A stretch of DNA of 64,000 nt, taken from Apostichopus japonicus (taxonomy: Eukaryota; Echinodermata; Holothuroidea; Aspidochirotida; Stichopodidae). The number at the start of each line of letters is the position of its first letter. Position 1 is the stretch's first letter. The translations under genes were made by a program, and so were the position numbers. This document shows positions 1-27,320 of the stretch, piece by piece. The notes under the pieces are model-generated. The model saw only the letters and a program-made list of their open reading frames with translations. It searched no databases and was not told the DNA's origin. Location of the stretch: positions 10,262,001 to 10,326,000 of the forward strand of contig NC_092575.1 of NCBI RefSeq assembly GCF_037975245.1, in the 5' to 3' direction.

Positions 1-1490
1 GCTGTTAACAGAACCTTCATTATCACAAAGCATATGTCACAGTATTGGACCAGAGATTGGTGACTTTGAATAAATATGTTATTGGGTTACACATAAACTT
101 GCATATATCTAAAGCAATGAGCTGTTGTATTATCTGTTGAGTGCCTTACTGTTATACTGTGTGTACATAATATGTAAAATAGTGGGCAATTCCATGGTAA
201 CATTGTGATGCTTTGGAAGGAATTCTAATAGTAGAGACAGTGTAAAGGTACAGAGCAAACATTCAATACAGTTCTTCAACTCTAAACTATTACAACATAC
301 ATGTAGGAAGGAAAACAATTTCAAAGTTCCTGGAAATGTATGAAATATGAACTTTAATTTTAGTGGGGTATCAGCGTGATTCTAAAAAGGACATGGATGG
401 TTTCCTTGTTTGTAAAATGCTGAAACTCTGTCAACTTTAAGGACCTTTTGGCTGTTTAAAAGCACTTTGAATACATTTAACATCGCAGTGATTTGTTTTT
501 CTAAATTCATGACTAATGATACTGTACATATGCTGTCATATAAATAAAAGTATGTTAAAAGTGTGATGGTAACAGTGTAACCATATATGTCTATTACATG
601 ATCAGGGTATGTATTGTAAAGTAAAGAAGCTCATGTACCACACTGTAAATATCAATGTTACAATTTTACAGGATTTGATATAAGAGTATTATGTAGAATG
701 TCAATGTCACTATGTGCATATATTGAAAACACTTCCAACATAAGGAAATAATCATGAAAAGGAATTTGATGATCAGAGATTTAACCAGAAATGCATTACT
801 TTCATCACTGTATGTTTACATTCATGTACACATCATTGTATATACATTCATGTACACAAGCTTGTACACTTACTAGAATGTACTTTATGTGGGTGTACAG
901 TTTGTACAGTACAGTACTTCAATGTACTATACCTGTATGTGGGTGTACACTGATTTTTAGAACCCAACCTACTTTTGGAAATAGTCTTAGTCTTTACAGT
1001 GAATTGGAAATATGAACAAAATGCATTTATCTCAGCACAGTAATATACATTGAAGTCTGTGGTAAAGGTTCCTGGTTAAATGGAAGATATGAAATAGTGA
1101 CTATGCATCCATTTCAGTTTGGAAGACACCTCACACACTATGCATGTACAGTAATATACCTGTGAAAAACACGCACACATGGATGGTTCTTCCTGTTCTG
1201 TTTGAAGCTGTCACCCGCAATTATGACTGCACAACTTTACAAGCTTGTCATGTGTAAGGTGGCCGAAAAGTTTGTGAGCGCACAAACCATAGTGACGGCA
1301 TTCTGAGGCATTATCTGCATGATACAGTACAGTATACATGTGTTTTGTTGAATAAAGCTAAAATTGCATGGAAAGAAACAAAAATTATATAGTCCTAATT
1401 GATAAACTGTACCTACAGTAATAGAATGACTTTTACACAAATAATTCAATAAGTTCATCTTAATTGTATTAGTAAGCCTTAGCTATAAAG
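1..1490. other. non-coding flank, no gene seen
   Basis: AT-rich sequence rich in short TACAGTA/GTAC words (for example around 890-930). The open frames are short and show no family resemblance. It may be the first intron or upstream region of Rab35, because the gene's first exon is not visible further right. Nothing else is supported here. Confidence 0.5.
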
Positions 1491-1559
1491 TACTATCAAC
1501 ACCTAGCCTATTTGCCCCATATTCAGTACATTTGTTGGAGTGTTGCGCTCATCAAAATG

Positions 1560-2232
1560 TCTTATTTTAGCCCTCAATAAGTTAACCCTTAATTACAAGC
1601 CCACATGAGACATCTAAGATTGTTCCTCCTCTCTAATGAAAAGGAAATTTAAATATGAAATAACCTTTAACCTACTGTACGTTCTCAACCCATGTATTAT
1701 CTTATTTTATCCCTTAATAAGTTAACCCTTAAAAACGAGCCCACAGAACATGTGAGATTGTTCCTCCTCTCTAATGAAAAGGAAATTTAAATATGAAATA
1801 ACCTTTAACCTACGTACTCAACCCATGTATTATCTTATTTTATCCCCTAATAAGTTAACCCTTAAAAACGAGCCCACAGAACATGTGAGATTGTTCCTCC
1901 TCTCTAATGAAAAGGAAATTTAAATATGAAATAACCTTTAACCTACGTACTCAACCCATGTATTATCTTATTTTAGCCCTTAATAAGTTAACCCTTAATT
2001 AAAAGCCCACAGAACATACATGATTGTTCCTCCTCTCTAATGAATGGGAAATTTAAATATGAAATAACCTTTAACCTACTGTACGTTCTCAACTCATGTT
2101 TTATCTTATTCTAGCCCTTAATAAGTTAACCTTTAATTACAAGCCCACAGGAGACATGTATGATTGTTCCTCCTCCCTAAGGAAATTTAAATATGAAGTA
2201 ACCTTTGACCTACGTACTCAACCCATGTATTG
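1560..2232. repeat. tandem repeat, about 135 bp x 5
   Basis: Five head-to-tail units begin at about 1560, 1700, 1833, 1966 and 2104, each opening with TCTTATTTTA followed by a segment ending in AATAAGTTAACCC. Each unit also carries GATTGTTCCTCCTC and GGAAATTTAAATATGAA. Spacing is 133-140 bp and the central copies are nearly identical, so part of the array expanded recently. The sequence just before it (from about 1495, AACACCTAGCC) and the unit itself recur as a single diverged copy near 17760-18020. Confidence 0.9.
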
Positions 2233-2239
2233 CCATTGG

Positions 2240-3990
2240 CAGACGCACTCTGATCCATGTTCCCCAAGATTAGAGTGAGTTTCTTTGGCAATGCTATTAC
2301 CTTTGAAAGTCTTATTACTCTTGTGTAGATTGATATCAGCTCTATGTATCAGGTGATCTATGCTCTCAGCTCCTTTTTGCTTTGAACTTTTGGCCAAATT
2401 GACTTCTGGAAAGATTTTGACTCATTTTGTTAGTGTTGGCTTTAGTTACTCTATTGACTCTGGATGACTGCCACATGTTTAAAGCTGCTGGTTGTGTTTG
2501 CATTATAGCATATCCTGTTTCAATTCCAAAACCAAAACCAAACCGTTTTGGTCCTACATAGGTCTAGTGTGCACAGTACATTAGTTTTCTAGTACATATA
2601 TGTGACAAAGTACAATAGCAAACATAGTCTCAACTATTTTTTACAGTACTTTATAATGTAAAGGATATTCATTGTTACTTAATGGCCCAGGTTAGTCAAA
2701 TTTGTGTAACTGGTTATTGCAGTGTTTTTTTTTAGCATAAATATAGAAAGTAGTTTGTAGTGTCTCAATGGAAGGTTTGCCCTATTCGAGTGAACATTGT
2801 GGGCATGTACAGTACAGTAGGCATGGTTGAATGTCAGGTAAGTCCTGAAAACACAAATCAAACTGCTTTAATTACCATTGTGCTATACTGTGGAATCATT
2901 CTCCATAGTCGGCCATTAGTAGTAAGTCAGCTTTTACCGTGAGCGGACAGGAAGCTCTGTGAACTATTAAGGAAATCCTCCGAGAGGATTGATGCAGAAG
3001 GGAGAAATTGAATCAATGGTCGGTTGATCATTAACAGTTACAGTTGTTTATGTCGGTGAACTACTCAATTGTTTAATAGTCTTTAAAGAATGGGTTGAAA
3101 TTGATTTACTATTGTATTCGTGGTGTGATCAGTTCCATTCAAACCCGTGTGTAGCAATGGAAAGTTTGAATTCCATGTAGACTAGTGATACAGATCATTC
3201 ATGCGAGCACGATGCAATTTAAAAAGGAAACTTTGAACGCGGTGACCGTTTATACTAGGTTGTTTAAAAGTGTTCTAAGTTGGTCAATCCGTGGTGAATT
3301 TTGTGTCACTCCAGTTAAGAAGGTTGACAGCATGAAATTGGCAGTTGAGTTTCATTAAAATAACTAAATAATGATCAGTGTTTACAGAGCCTTGTGCTTG
3401 GTCAGTTTTCACAGTTTTCAAGCTTTATTCCTTTATATATTTAATGCTCGTTTCTGAAAAGAGCAATTACAACGTTTTTTAAACAAAACATCACACAGGT
3501 CTTCAATATTTGTTGGAATATTGTCAGTCTGTTCAGCCCACACTCAGTAGACATACACAGCTCAGTTAATTATATTCCGCTCAGTTTAGCTAAACTGCCA
3601 CAATACTTCAGTAGTAGCACTATATGAATTATAGTTAAGTCCCACATATTGAAGAGGATCAAATCCTGACCTTGAAGGTAAGATTAGAGCTGTGAGTAGA
3701 AGATCATACTTTAATGGAATGATGCAAAGAACATGACTTGCGATATAAGATGCAAAATCCAAATTTTAGCATATTACTTCATCTTCATTAAAAACATTCC
3801 TTAGTTACATGTTACCATGCAAATGTACAAATGACAGCTTGGAAGTGACTTGATGCATACATGTAAGCTGTGTTACATGAGTAAGAGAGTTAATGGGAGG
3901 ATGTAAGAATAGCCCTTTACAGTGTTGTGATCCTCCAGTCTTAATATTTATTTCCCAAAACCACAAATATTTCACTCCACTTTTTAGTTT
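2240..3990. other. non-coding, nothing recognised
   Basis: AT-rich sequence with no convincing coding frame, RNA gene or long repeat. I looked here for the missing first Rab35 exon (residues before the P-loop) and did not find it. Confidence 0.4.
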
Positions 3991-3999
3991 ATGTTCACA

Positions 4000-5320
4000 T
4001 CTGATCCTCCGCGGGGGATCAGACCTCGAGCGGGCAATCAACAAACAGGGAGTCACGTAGAACACAACAAGTCAAATCGATATTTCCCTATGTTCATGTA
4101 CTGTAATATTTGCAAGGAACCTTGTATCAGCTGGCCTCTACTCTACAGTAGTGCTGATAGTCATAATCGATTAATCGCCAGTATTCGAGATTACACTTGG
4201 AATTTAATTAATTGCGCTCAAAACATACATTGCGATTACTCGACTACAAACTAGCACTACATGATTTTGAAAAATAGCATAACCTATCAAAAACTAAACT
4301 GAACTAAACGAAGTTGGTCAGCAACTATCGAAAAGTACAGGTTCTCACAATGCTACACTAGCACTGTGCTGTGTTAAAAATTGCCAAGCACCTGCTACAG
4401 TTAGATTCATGCGTTTACTTGTCAGTAATACGCTTGTTCTGCAGTGTAACATTCAGTCCTAGTAATGTTTGATTATTGGGCATAATTTTTTTTCTTTTAC
4501 AATTGCGAAAGTATTTGTCATTTCTTCAAACATGTTTACAATTACAGTACTTCATTACTGACCTGGTTCATATTTATCGGATGTCTGATCGAGTGTGTCG
4601 ATTGCGGTATAGTTTAATTTCAATGTGCTTGCTGTTGCACTAGGCTAGAGCCTATCCTAGAAAGTTGAACGTCCTTCTACAGGAAACTCTTGCATACTAA
4701 TCATCACACCGCTACAAGGTGCTACATGTATTCATTGTTTGCATGTTTGCTAAATTGTTAGTGCTAGTAGTTTTAGTAGCCTCGTAGATTCATTCCAAAG
4801 GGCTTTATTTACAATTAAGGATTTTAAGAAACGTTATAGACTGAAAGATGTTTACAGTTTTGTTTGGTAGATGTTTTAACATGATTTAGACACCACACAT
4901 TATAACACGAAAGAACAAATAAAGACAGTGCACCATGGAGAACGATTTGTTTTGACTATTTCTGCAATGTAAAAATGACAGTGATGACGTCATTACTGTA
5001 ACCGAGTAATCGGGAGAAGAGCTATGATATCAATCGAATACAAAAGAAAGAGTCGACTATCAGCACTACTCTACAGCAATAGACAGGAGATGACGTCAAT
5101 TATGACTTCATGATCTCTGTTCACCGTGGTCAGTCGCCCACCTGTTATTTTGATCTTTTGAGCTGTGAATCTTATCTTCCCGAAAGGGGCATTAATTCCC
5201 GAAAGGGGCATTAATTCTCAGGTCAGATCCTTAGTGTGAGAGCTTTCACACTAGGAAGTTGTTGTTGAGCAGAGGATCAGATCTAGAGATCTAGTGTGAA
5301 AGCACTCTTAGAGTGTTCAT
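4000..5320. repeat. candidate degenerate foldback element
   Basis: The segment is bounded by GATC-rich palindromes: TCTGATCC...GGATCAGA at 4001-4024, and GATCAGATCTAGAGATC near 5275-5291. Inside are related inverted segments containing GTAGTGCTGATAGTC (plus strand near 4149, reversed near 5055-5075). Near the right end are an AGTGTGA/TTCACACT hairpin (about 5233-5252) and an exact duplication of CCCGAAAGGGGCATTAATTC (about 5180-5218). Two perfect TGACGTCA words lie at 4985-4992 and 5091-5098. No transposase frame is present and no target duplication was identified, so the limits are approximate. Confidence 0.35.
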
Positions 5321-5329
5321 TGCCACCTG

Positions 5330-6347
5330 TAACTCTTTAGGGTCTTTTAATAGGTAAATCTCGCATAATTCAATTTAGCCTCAATGATCTCTCACCAACA
5401 AGATGTGACCCCCTCCCTGGATCCCCTCCCCCTTCTTTCTTAAACTTTTGACAAGGTTTTTGCCATAGGTTGAATTCTTTTTGGCATGATGTTTCACCAA
5501 TAACAAATATGATGCAGTTCTGTTCATTCTTGCACAGTTAGATAAATGCTGGCATTTAGATGATTAGGTGAAACTTTAAAATCACAAACATGGGTGTGAT
5601 GTCTGACTGCACATTGGTCACATTGGGGCAATACAATCTATCATTTGGAGGACCAAGGAATACCTTACTTTAGGTACAGGTTGTCAAATTCCCTTAAACT
5701 TTTGCCCATTTGTTAATTTTGTAGCAAACATTTCAAATTATTTTCATCATTTCATGGTGTATTTTGAGTTGGACTATAGTAACAGGTTGCAGTATATTTT
5801 CAGGTACCCATACAGTACCTTTCTATAATATCTATGGGATTATTGTTCCACCAGTTTGTAGCAAATTCAATGCAAAAATACCAACAGAATTGACATTAGT
5901 ATATAGATGTGGATAAAATGGACTTCACTTGGACTCAAACAGAATGGTTGTTCCATTATTAATTGATAACTGTAAACTTGGTTGTTTATTACAGTTTACG
6001 ACCGTATTTCTAGAGATCATTTATAACAGTGATTTCCCTTTCATCTGTGTAACATAGTCGCACAATAAATGACTTTTTGCTATGTCTTGTAAGTTATAAA
6101 TTTCCCTGTAGTTTTATGTTTCTCCGCCATACTATATTCTACAATTTATACATTTTTCACTTATAATCCCTAACCATTTGGTGACCGTTGGCCACTGTAA
6201 CAGATGATTTGAAGTTGAAGTTTACGTAAAAACGTCAAGAAAAGTCACATGACTTCTTAATAGACATGAAAAGTCACACAAGGAATGATCCAATTAATTG
6301 CATTTTATCTTATTCTGATCATTTTTCTTTTTTCTCCCTTTTTGCAG
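5330..6347. other. Rab35 intron sequence upstream of first visible exon
   Basis: No coding frame is recognised. The right end is a good pyrimidine-rich 3' splice site (TTTCTCCCTTTTTGCAG) leading into the exon at 6348. Confidence 0.5.
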
Positions 6348-19974
<13,627 letters not shown>

Positions 19975-20580
19975 TGAGAGCAATTCAGCCATCTCTGTAG
20001 TCCAGGACACACTGCACAATGAAAGGAGAGACCGTGTGTCGTCTTCATCAGACCACACACACCAAGGGTCGACATCCGGATGGCTAGGCCCTCTAATCGT
20101 TCCTCCAGTCGGCATAGAGAGAGGTAGAGAGGGAGAGCGACTTCTTTGTATTATTAAACCATGTGGTTCAGTTTGGTGAATGGTGGTCTTTTTGACTCAA
20201 TTTTGTAAAAAAAAAATTAAAATAAGAATAGTATTAATTAATCGAAAAATATTTTTGGGTGGATGTTTTGGATACCTTCTAAAAGCCAAAGTGTATTCTT
20301 TTTTGGAAAGAAGATTTCCTTGCAGTGTGTGGAAAGGTTTGTATGAAAACTGGCCTGGAGGAAGCTATATTGGACTCTGATCATAGATAGCCTTTTAAAA
20401 GCAGATGTGCTGTTTAATACTATCTGTGCATCTGTATTAACTCCAGTGTGATCAGTGCAAACACTCAGTCTAATTATCAGGTTATGGACTGTTCAAGATG
20501 TTGCATGTATATTTGAATATAGTAGTAAATAATATAGAGAGCCATTACATATCTTAAAATAAAATATCTCTATAAATTTA
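19975..20580 (+). other. RAB35: Rab35 3' UTR (proximal) with AATAAA
   Basis: Non-coding sequence after the Rab35 stop. A canonical AATAAA lies at 20558-20563 in an AT-rich stretch, a plausible poly(A) signal about 585 bp after the stop. Later AATAAA words exist, so a longer 3' UTR is possible. Confidence 0.5.
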
Positions 20581-20599
20581 ATGGCTATGAAGTATTTTT

Positions 20600-23500
20600 T
20601 AGGACTGGACATTCATGTTTTTGGGAGTTGAAGACTATTATGGTTTGTCCTCACTGTAAGACCTCAAACCATGGGTCCTTCATTCTGCATTAGCCCCATT
20701 TGTTTATTTTTTTTGGGGGGGGGGGTGGGGATGGTAGGGGAGAGGTTCTTTGATTGGGGGACATGGAGAATGCGGAAAAAATATCTCAATTCTTGGTATT
20801 CTTAGAAATGCTTCGCCTTGTTTTTTGTCTGGAAGGAAGGGGTTGTGGGTGGTGGGAGGAGGTGGTGGAGAGGGAGAGGTTCTTTGTTTGGGAGAGGGAC
20901 AGTGCAGATCTTTCTCAAATCTTATTTAATCTTAGAATTGCGTCACCTAGCCTATATGTCGATATAAGTACCGTACCAGTGAAGTTATAAACAGCATGAT
21001 CACTTGCTATTTTATAGTCTGCGATGAGACACCGAGACAGATTTTCACGAAAAACCTCAAAAACACATCTGGCTTGCTTTTGCAGGTGAGACTCTCTATG
21101 CAACTCCACATTAGGTTCAGTAAAAGGGAATGATTGTAGCACATTACATAGGTTTTGCAGTTTAACATTAAGTGGCCATACACCAAAGAACGTCTAACTT
21201 GTAAGACCGACCTTCCAAGTCTTGTCAGAGATTTTATGAAAAGAAATACTTGGGTGAGATTTATAAGGGTGAGATTTAATTCATGTAATTGCTAAGTATT
21301 GTGTATTGTCTTGTATGTTAGGGTACATTGCTTTCGTGTCGGTGGCCAAGTGGTTTAATGATGTTGCTTGCCTAGTTACAACGTGTAAGCGCAACTACTA
21401 GGACTTGTTACGTCCCTACGTTTAATCTAATTTCTCCATGTTAAATCTTGTATGGTGATATTCCAGATGGAACAACACATACATTTCTAACCATAGTAAT
21501 CTCCATGTATTAAACAAGACAGGGAAATTACAAACTATTTTTGAAAGAGCCGAGAAGTACTAATTGGCCATAGCAGGAGCTGAAGTCCCAAGCTGTAATC
21601 TAGACCTAGGGGGTGGGGGTGGGGGGGGAACCAGTCATAACCTGCAGTATCTTGTGCATACTGTGTAGGGATTTTATTCATGTTTCATTTTAATAACAAC
21701 CTCAGAAAGTGTCAAGGAAGGAACTCAAAAGGGCTATGCAACATTTCATGAAAAAACTAACATGTCAATCTGGAAAGCTCAATTTATTGTTATCAATAGT
21801 AATTTGTAGAATACTAATGTGAAGATTTACTAATCATCAGTATTTTCGTAATAACATAGAAACGAGAAGTGGGTGGAACGGCAAAGAATGTTTCTTACGT
21901 CTGCTAAAATCATGAACTCTTTGTGAAGGAAAAATTGTGGTAATTTGGTATGAAATTTCATATGAAGGAACTGGAGGAGTTTACCATAGAAGTGTAAGTC
22001 CTTAATATGTACTTGTTCTTGAGTTGTCTACTGTAGTCCCTTGGGTCTCACGGTACCAGTGGTTATAATGATAATTAGCATTAGAGTATTATACATAAGG
22101 AAATAAATTACAAGGTTTTATAGGCATACATAAGCGTAATGGGGGGATGGGGGTGGAAGGGTGTGAAAATCAAAATTTGGTCCGTCAATGATGTCAGGTC
22201 TTTAAGAAAGTATGCGAAATAAAACAAAATAAAGGACAAGAAAAATATTCTCTTTTCTCCCTTACATCAGATGATATTACAGTAAGAAAAAGTCTTGAAA
22301 TTTTGGTACATCCCCTCTTGAAAAATGGTCAATGTATCACCCTGATTAGGGGAGCTTTTTCAAAAACGTATTCATTTGCCCACAAATTATGGAGAAAGTA
22401 AAAAAATCCTTTGAAGGAAAAATAAAAATGGCTGATGCATTTAGTAGACCATGTTTAAGAAACACAGTTGTAATGTAGTCAGCTTATGTTACTTGACTAC
22501 AGTACATGTCTACGGTTAATTCATGGTTAAGATATGATCTAACAGAGCTGAGGAGTATGAGTAAAGCTGGATTACCATGGTAGGTAAAACAAGCCTATAC
22601 TGCATTAGGCAACCCTCAATGGGAGAGCCTTTTTGCATTTCTTTTGATAAATCTTTTAACATTTGTAAAGAACCTACTTTTTGGTAATCTTCTGCTGGTA
22701 GTGGATACAACAGTAAAAGCTTCTCATGATTTCTGAAATCTGATATGAGCCCTTCATACAATGAGAGAGAGAGAGTTATCTGGCACTGTTACATGGTTGG
22801 CTCAATAACTCATAATTCTTGATATCCGAGAAGAACATTTGTTAAGCATTTTGATTTGAAATGAAACCAAATCAAGATGATAGACTGAATGTACAAGCCA
22901 CTGTTTGTTGTATTTCTAGTAAGGTGACATCATAGTAAGATTATAAAAGTGCAATGTGTGCTTCATGTAATATATATCACTTGAGATAACCCACAACTAG
23001 GAGACATACCCCAGCAGTTCGATGCATGACAAGGCTTTATCGAGACACTTTACGCGACTAAACTCAAGTGGTTGAAGCTTCGGTGGGCCAATTTAGGACT
23101 TTAATCAAAAGAAAGGGCTGTCAATGGCACTTACGATACCTCATGCAGGGGAATAATTTACAATCAAGTTTGTTTGTCACTTGTTTTTTAGAGCTAGGTT
23201 ACGTTGGTTTGTTAGTATACTGAAAAATAGTTTATATATTATTGCAACAAGTAGACCTGTCTCTTGTTGACATTTGGTGGTGGGTAAACGGGCAATTACT
23301 GGATGGATATTCATATTGGACTACAGTGATGGGGGAAAAAAAGATTGATTCCTCATGTGTACATTATTGGAAACTCTCACGATGAAAACAACCTGATGCC
23401 TTCTTATACAGGAACAGTCAGTCGTTTGGGCTATGAAGGCTGGCAAACCATCTGGAAGAGTCCATTTGTTGCATTTATGGTGGATTTCTATTTGAAAAGG

Positions 23501-25830
23501 AAGTTTTTTGTGTGTGTGTGTTTTATGGTCATTTGTAAATATTTGTATATTGGACTGGCAGACTGTGGCTTTTGTCTCTCTATTCATGAAATATTTACAT
23601 ACAATGGTTGCTGCCATGGTAACCTTGTTGTGAAAGAGAGGATTTTAGTAGTTAATACCCTCCCCTCCAAATTCAAATTAATGCATGTTTTATTAATTCT
23701 GATTTATTAATATCATTTATTTTTCTTTGGTTATATAAATTTAACAAACAAGTTGTTTGCATTGAGTTATGATACCCTTAACATGGACGGATGGATGGGG
23801 ACTGACTAGAAGGAGGGGAGGGGGGCGGGAGTGAAGGGGGTTAATTATGGCTGAAATACTAGCAGATAACCAAGCTTTCTAATGGCAATTTCTCAGTATG
23901 TCATACTTGCACCACAAGTACTGTGCAATGATGATATGGCATATCAGTCACATTTTTTGCAATTCCTAAAAGCTACAGAGGGGGCATACTAACGTGGAGA
24001 GGGATGGAAAGGCGAGGGGAGGGGAGGGGAGGGGAAGGAAAGGGAGGGGTGTCTAGATGTCTCCTTAAATTTTTATTTTTATTTTCCAGTAAGCTTCTGA
24101 TATTACAAGTATCGCTTCATTGTACACACCTACGAGGACTGACTTGTTTCTCTGTGATGAAATTCCTGCAATAGCTCACCAAAAGTCCCGAATCTATTCT
24201 GACATGTACTCTTAAACGGGTTATTATTGTGCCAATCCTCTGCTCACATCTTTGAAATGAGATGCAGATATAATAATTCGTTTCTTCGCAGACTTACCAT
24301 TTATCACGGTGGTAGGATTATTTATCGTTGTTGCGCTATCTTGTCTATTTGTTTGCTGATGTCTTTCAGAGCAGTTCAATTTCTTTGTCTGTTATTAAAA
24401 CTCAATCTCGTTGTGTGGATATCGATCGCTTCAGCTTTCTTCTCTCATCATAATTCTGCTGGTGACATTTGTTCAGAATTATATCTTTAGTTGCTGCAAG
24501 ACATACTTCTCATATCCACAACCTCCCCCCCACCCCCTGTGACAATGATGGAACAGCTTCGATAGGTCGGAAAGAAAACCTGGACATTCGTGGGAAAGGC
24601 AAACCTCTGGCTGACGATAGTTGTTGGAATAGCAGGTTTATTCATTATGGTGTATTTTCTTTGTTTGAATGGAAATCTTTCTGTTTTATACAGAAGTGTG
24701 AGAGACTGGACGTATCCAAGAAGAAATAAATTATATATTTTGTTCCCTTTTACCTATTCCTCTCATCTACATGATGCTTGAGGACAAAACAAGGTATTTG
24801 TTGGCGATTGTGATTAAGTGAAGGTAATTTTTGGCAAATATGGCAGTTAGTTTATATTGTTGTTAGAATTGCTTTTGTGATTTGAAATTGCATCTTTATG
24901 GGTTTTGTAGCAGATGGTTAAGTCTAGTAGTCTTTTAACGTAGTAGGATAACAATTTCTCAAAAATTTGAGATACTATGAGTGGTGGGTGTCCAAAAGAT
25001 GTATGTTGAAGAACTTAATCTTGACAGTTTGGGCTTAATTTTTAGTTTGTGGCAGTGGGTGGGGGAGGGGGTCTATAATTGCAAGAGGAGGATGGGTGGC
25101 CTGGTTTATGAAACGACTATGTTCGGTATGTTAACATTAAAAATTTATGCATGTGACCAGTTGCCATTATTATGTTCATTTCAATTTTATTCCAAATACT
25201 CATTTCTTAATATTGATATTCCTAATTTCTTATTTTCATATGTAATTGCCATGTATGAGCTTATCATTATGAGATAAAAAGAAAACAGCTAAAAGCATGT
25301 GTAACATACAAACTTCCATATACTGTCTTTTCTATGTTAAATGTAATCATGTGCCCCCCCCCCTCTTCGTCCCCGACATCATGAGACAATGTAATTGTAC
25401 TTAAGAGGGCATATCAACAAGAATGAAGAAGGAAGGGCAGTCACATCATCATTTCATAGGATGGCGTAAGGTTTGGATATGTTGTCAACCATTAAAAGAA
25501 GACCAGTGCAGGTTGTATTCCAACACCAAATTTGGTTTTTGAGAATTGCCCTTTTAAACATATGCCCCTCATAAAACTGGCTGGACTACTTAATAACAGA
25601 CAGACCAATTAGGTCATTTCCTCTTTAATATGCAACACAAAAATACAAAAGCATACAAATTTTATGGTCTCAAATAACACAATGCATTACAAATTTTTTC
25701 ATGGATGAATGGTGTTGGGGTTGAAAAGGTCGCTCTGTTGTTCATAGAAGAACAGTAATTTGTTGCATAATTACATTTTATGAACCAATGGAAGGATTGA
25801 ACGACTTCATTAGTGGACGTCATTTGAAAT
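20600..25830. other. intergenic DNA, no gene recognised
   Basis: AT-rich sequence with short G-rich runs (20715-20740, 21608-21628, 23810-23840, 24005-24050) and no multi-exon gene visible. A weak tRNA-like head (GGTGGCCAAGTGGTTTAA, near 21341) might be a degraded SINE. A minus-strand frame at 22516-22761 looks mildly protein-like (YEGLISDFRNHEKLLLLYPL), but no family was recognised. Confidence 0.4.
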
Positions 25831-25842
25831 TATGCTTTAGAG

Positions 25843-26330
25843 CAGGGTTTCCCTAACTTTATCCCCCCATGAACCCCCTGTGGATGTCAGAGTTGTCCTC
25901 GAACCCCCAAATTTTTGAGACTCGATCTGAGTCATTATAGTGTGATATACATAACAGTGCCTCGTAAAAGATCAAGTTCATAGTGTAATATTGTATTGAA
26001 ATTAAACAAGAGATGAACAAATATTTAATTGGAAACTTCAAGATCAGATCACGAATTGTATCACGCATCGATCACCCATCTCACACGATGAGACGGATGC
26101 TCCTGTTTTTTATCACATGCACGGTACGGTACTACTATGGCAACATGCATATGGAACGCAAAAAGAGTTGGTCAATAGGTACGACTTTTGTACATTTACT
26201 AAATTATATATATCAGATTTTAGTTCAACAAAGAGTACTCTAGTTTTGACTTTCAGAAACGTCTCACGAACCCCCTGGGATGGACTCATGCACCGTCTGG
26301 GGTTCATGAACCCCACTTAGGGAACCCCTA
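25843..26330. mobile_element. hAT-type MITE with 8-bp target duplication
   Basis: The 488-bp element starts CAGGGTTTCCCTAA and ends TTAGGGAACCCCTA. Its termini are inverted repeats that continue inward (CCATGAACCCC against GGGGTTCATG). It is flanked on both sides by the identical octamer CTTTAGAG (25835-25842 and 26331-26338). The CAGGG terminus and 8-bp duplication are the hallmark of the hAT superfamily. There is no transposase, so it is non-autonomous. Confidence 0.88.
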
Positions 26331-26464
26331 CTTTAGAGCTTTCCATAGATTTATTGTACTCTCGAGCTGAATATCTTGAAAGCTGATGTTGCTATAGAAA
26401 CATTTCTAGCACTCAAATTATTATATTATTCTTAGACTAAGACATATGAAGAGCAAATTTCTGC

Positions 26465-27320
26465 CAAACTCCACCCCCTCAAACTCCACCTTGCAACCCT
26501 ATTTTCACTTTTGTGGTCACTCCCTCCCCCTTGCAACCCTATTGTCACTTTTGTGGCCACCCCCTCAAACTCCACCTTGCAACACTAGTGTCACTTTTGT
26601 GGCCACCCACTCACCCTCACACTCCACCTTACAACCATATTGTCACTTTTGTGGCCACCCCCTCACCCTCCCCCCCTCAAACTCCCCCTTGCAACCCTAT
26701 TGTCACTTTTGTGGCCACCCCCTCAACCCCCCCTCAAACTCCACCTTGCAACACTAGTGTCACTTTTGTGGCCACCCCCTCACACACCACCTTACAACCA
26801 TATTGTCACTTTTGAGGCCACCCCCTCACCCTCCCCCCCTCAAACTCCACCTTGCAACACTAGTGTCACTTTTGTGGCCACTCCCTCCCCCTCACACTCC
26901 ACCTTACAACCATATTGTCACTTTTGTGGCCACCCCCTCACCCCCCCCACAAATCCACCTTGCAACACTAGTGTCACTTGTGACCACCCCCTCCCCCTCA
27001 CACTCCACCTTACAACCATATTGTCACTTTTGTGGCCACCCCCTCACCCCCCCTCAAACTCCACCTTGCAACCATATTGTCACTTTTGTGGCCACTCCCT
27101 CCCCCTCACTCCACCTTACAACCATATTGTCACTTTTGTGGCCACCCCCTCACCCCCCCCTCAAACTCCACCTTGCAACACTAGTGTCACTTTTGTGGCC
27201 ACCCCCTCCCCCTCAAACTCCACCTTGTAACCCTATTGTCACTTTTGTGGCCACCCCCCTCAAACTCCACCTTGCAACCCTAATGTCACTTTTTTGGCCA
27301 CCCCCTCACCCCATCCCCAG
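26465..27320. repeat. minisatellite, 40-60 bp unit, about 16 copies
   Basis: Units share GTCACTTTTGTGGCCACCCC, then CTCAAACTCCACCTTGCAAC, with either CCCTATT or ACTAGT before the next GTCAC. The C-rich strand is the plus strand. Spacing varies from about 40 to 60 bp because the poly-C/CTC part slips. Long frames rich in Pro/Leu/Thr cross it in two registers and are by-products. Confidence 0.9.

Noticed and set aside
21341-21410. tRNA-like head GGTGGCCAAGTGGTTTAA
   Set aside because: An A-box-like word is present but no matching B-box at the right distance, so it is neither a tRNA gene nor a supported SINE.
22516-22761. Minus-strand 81-codon frame with protein-like composition
   Set aside because: No family recognised, no convincing splice sites or neighbours; kept only as a note in the intergenic entry.
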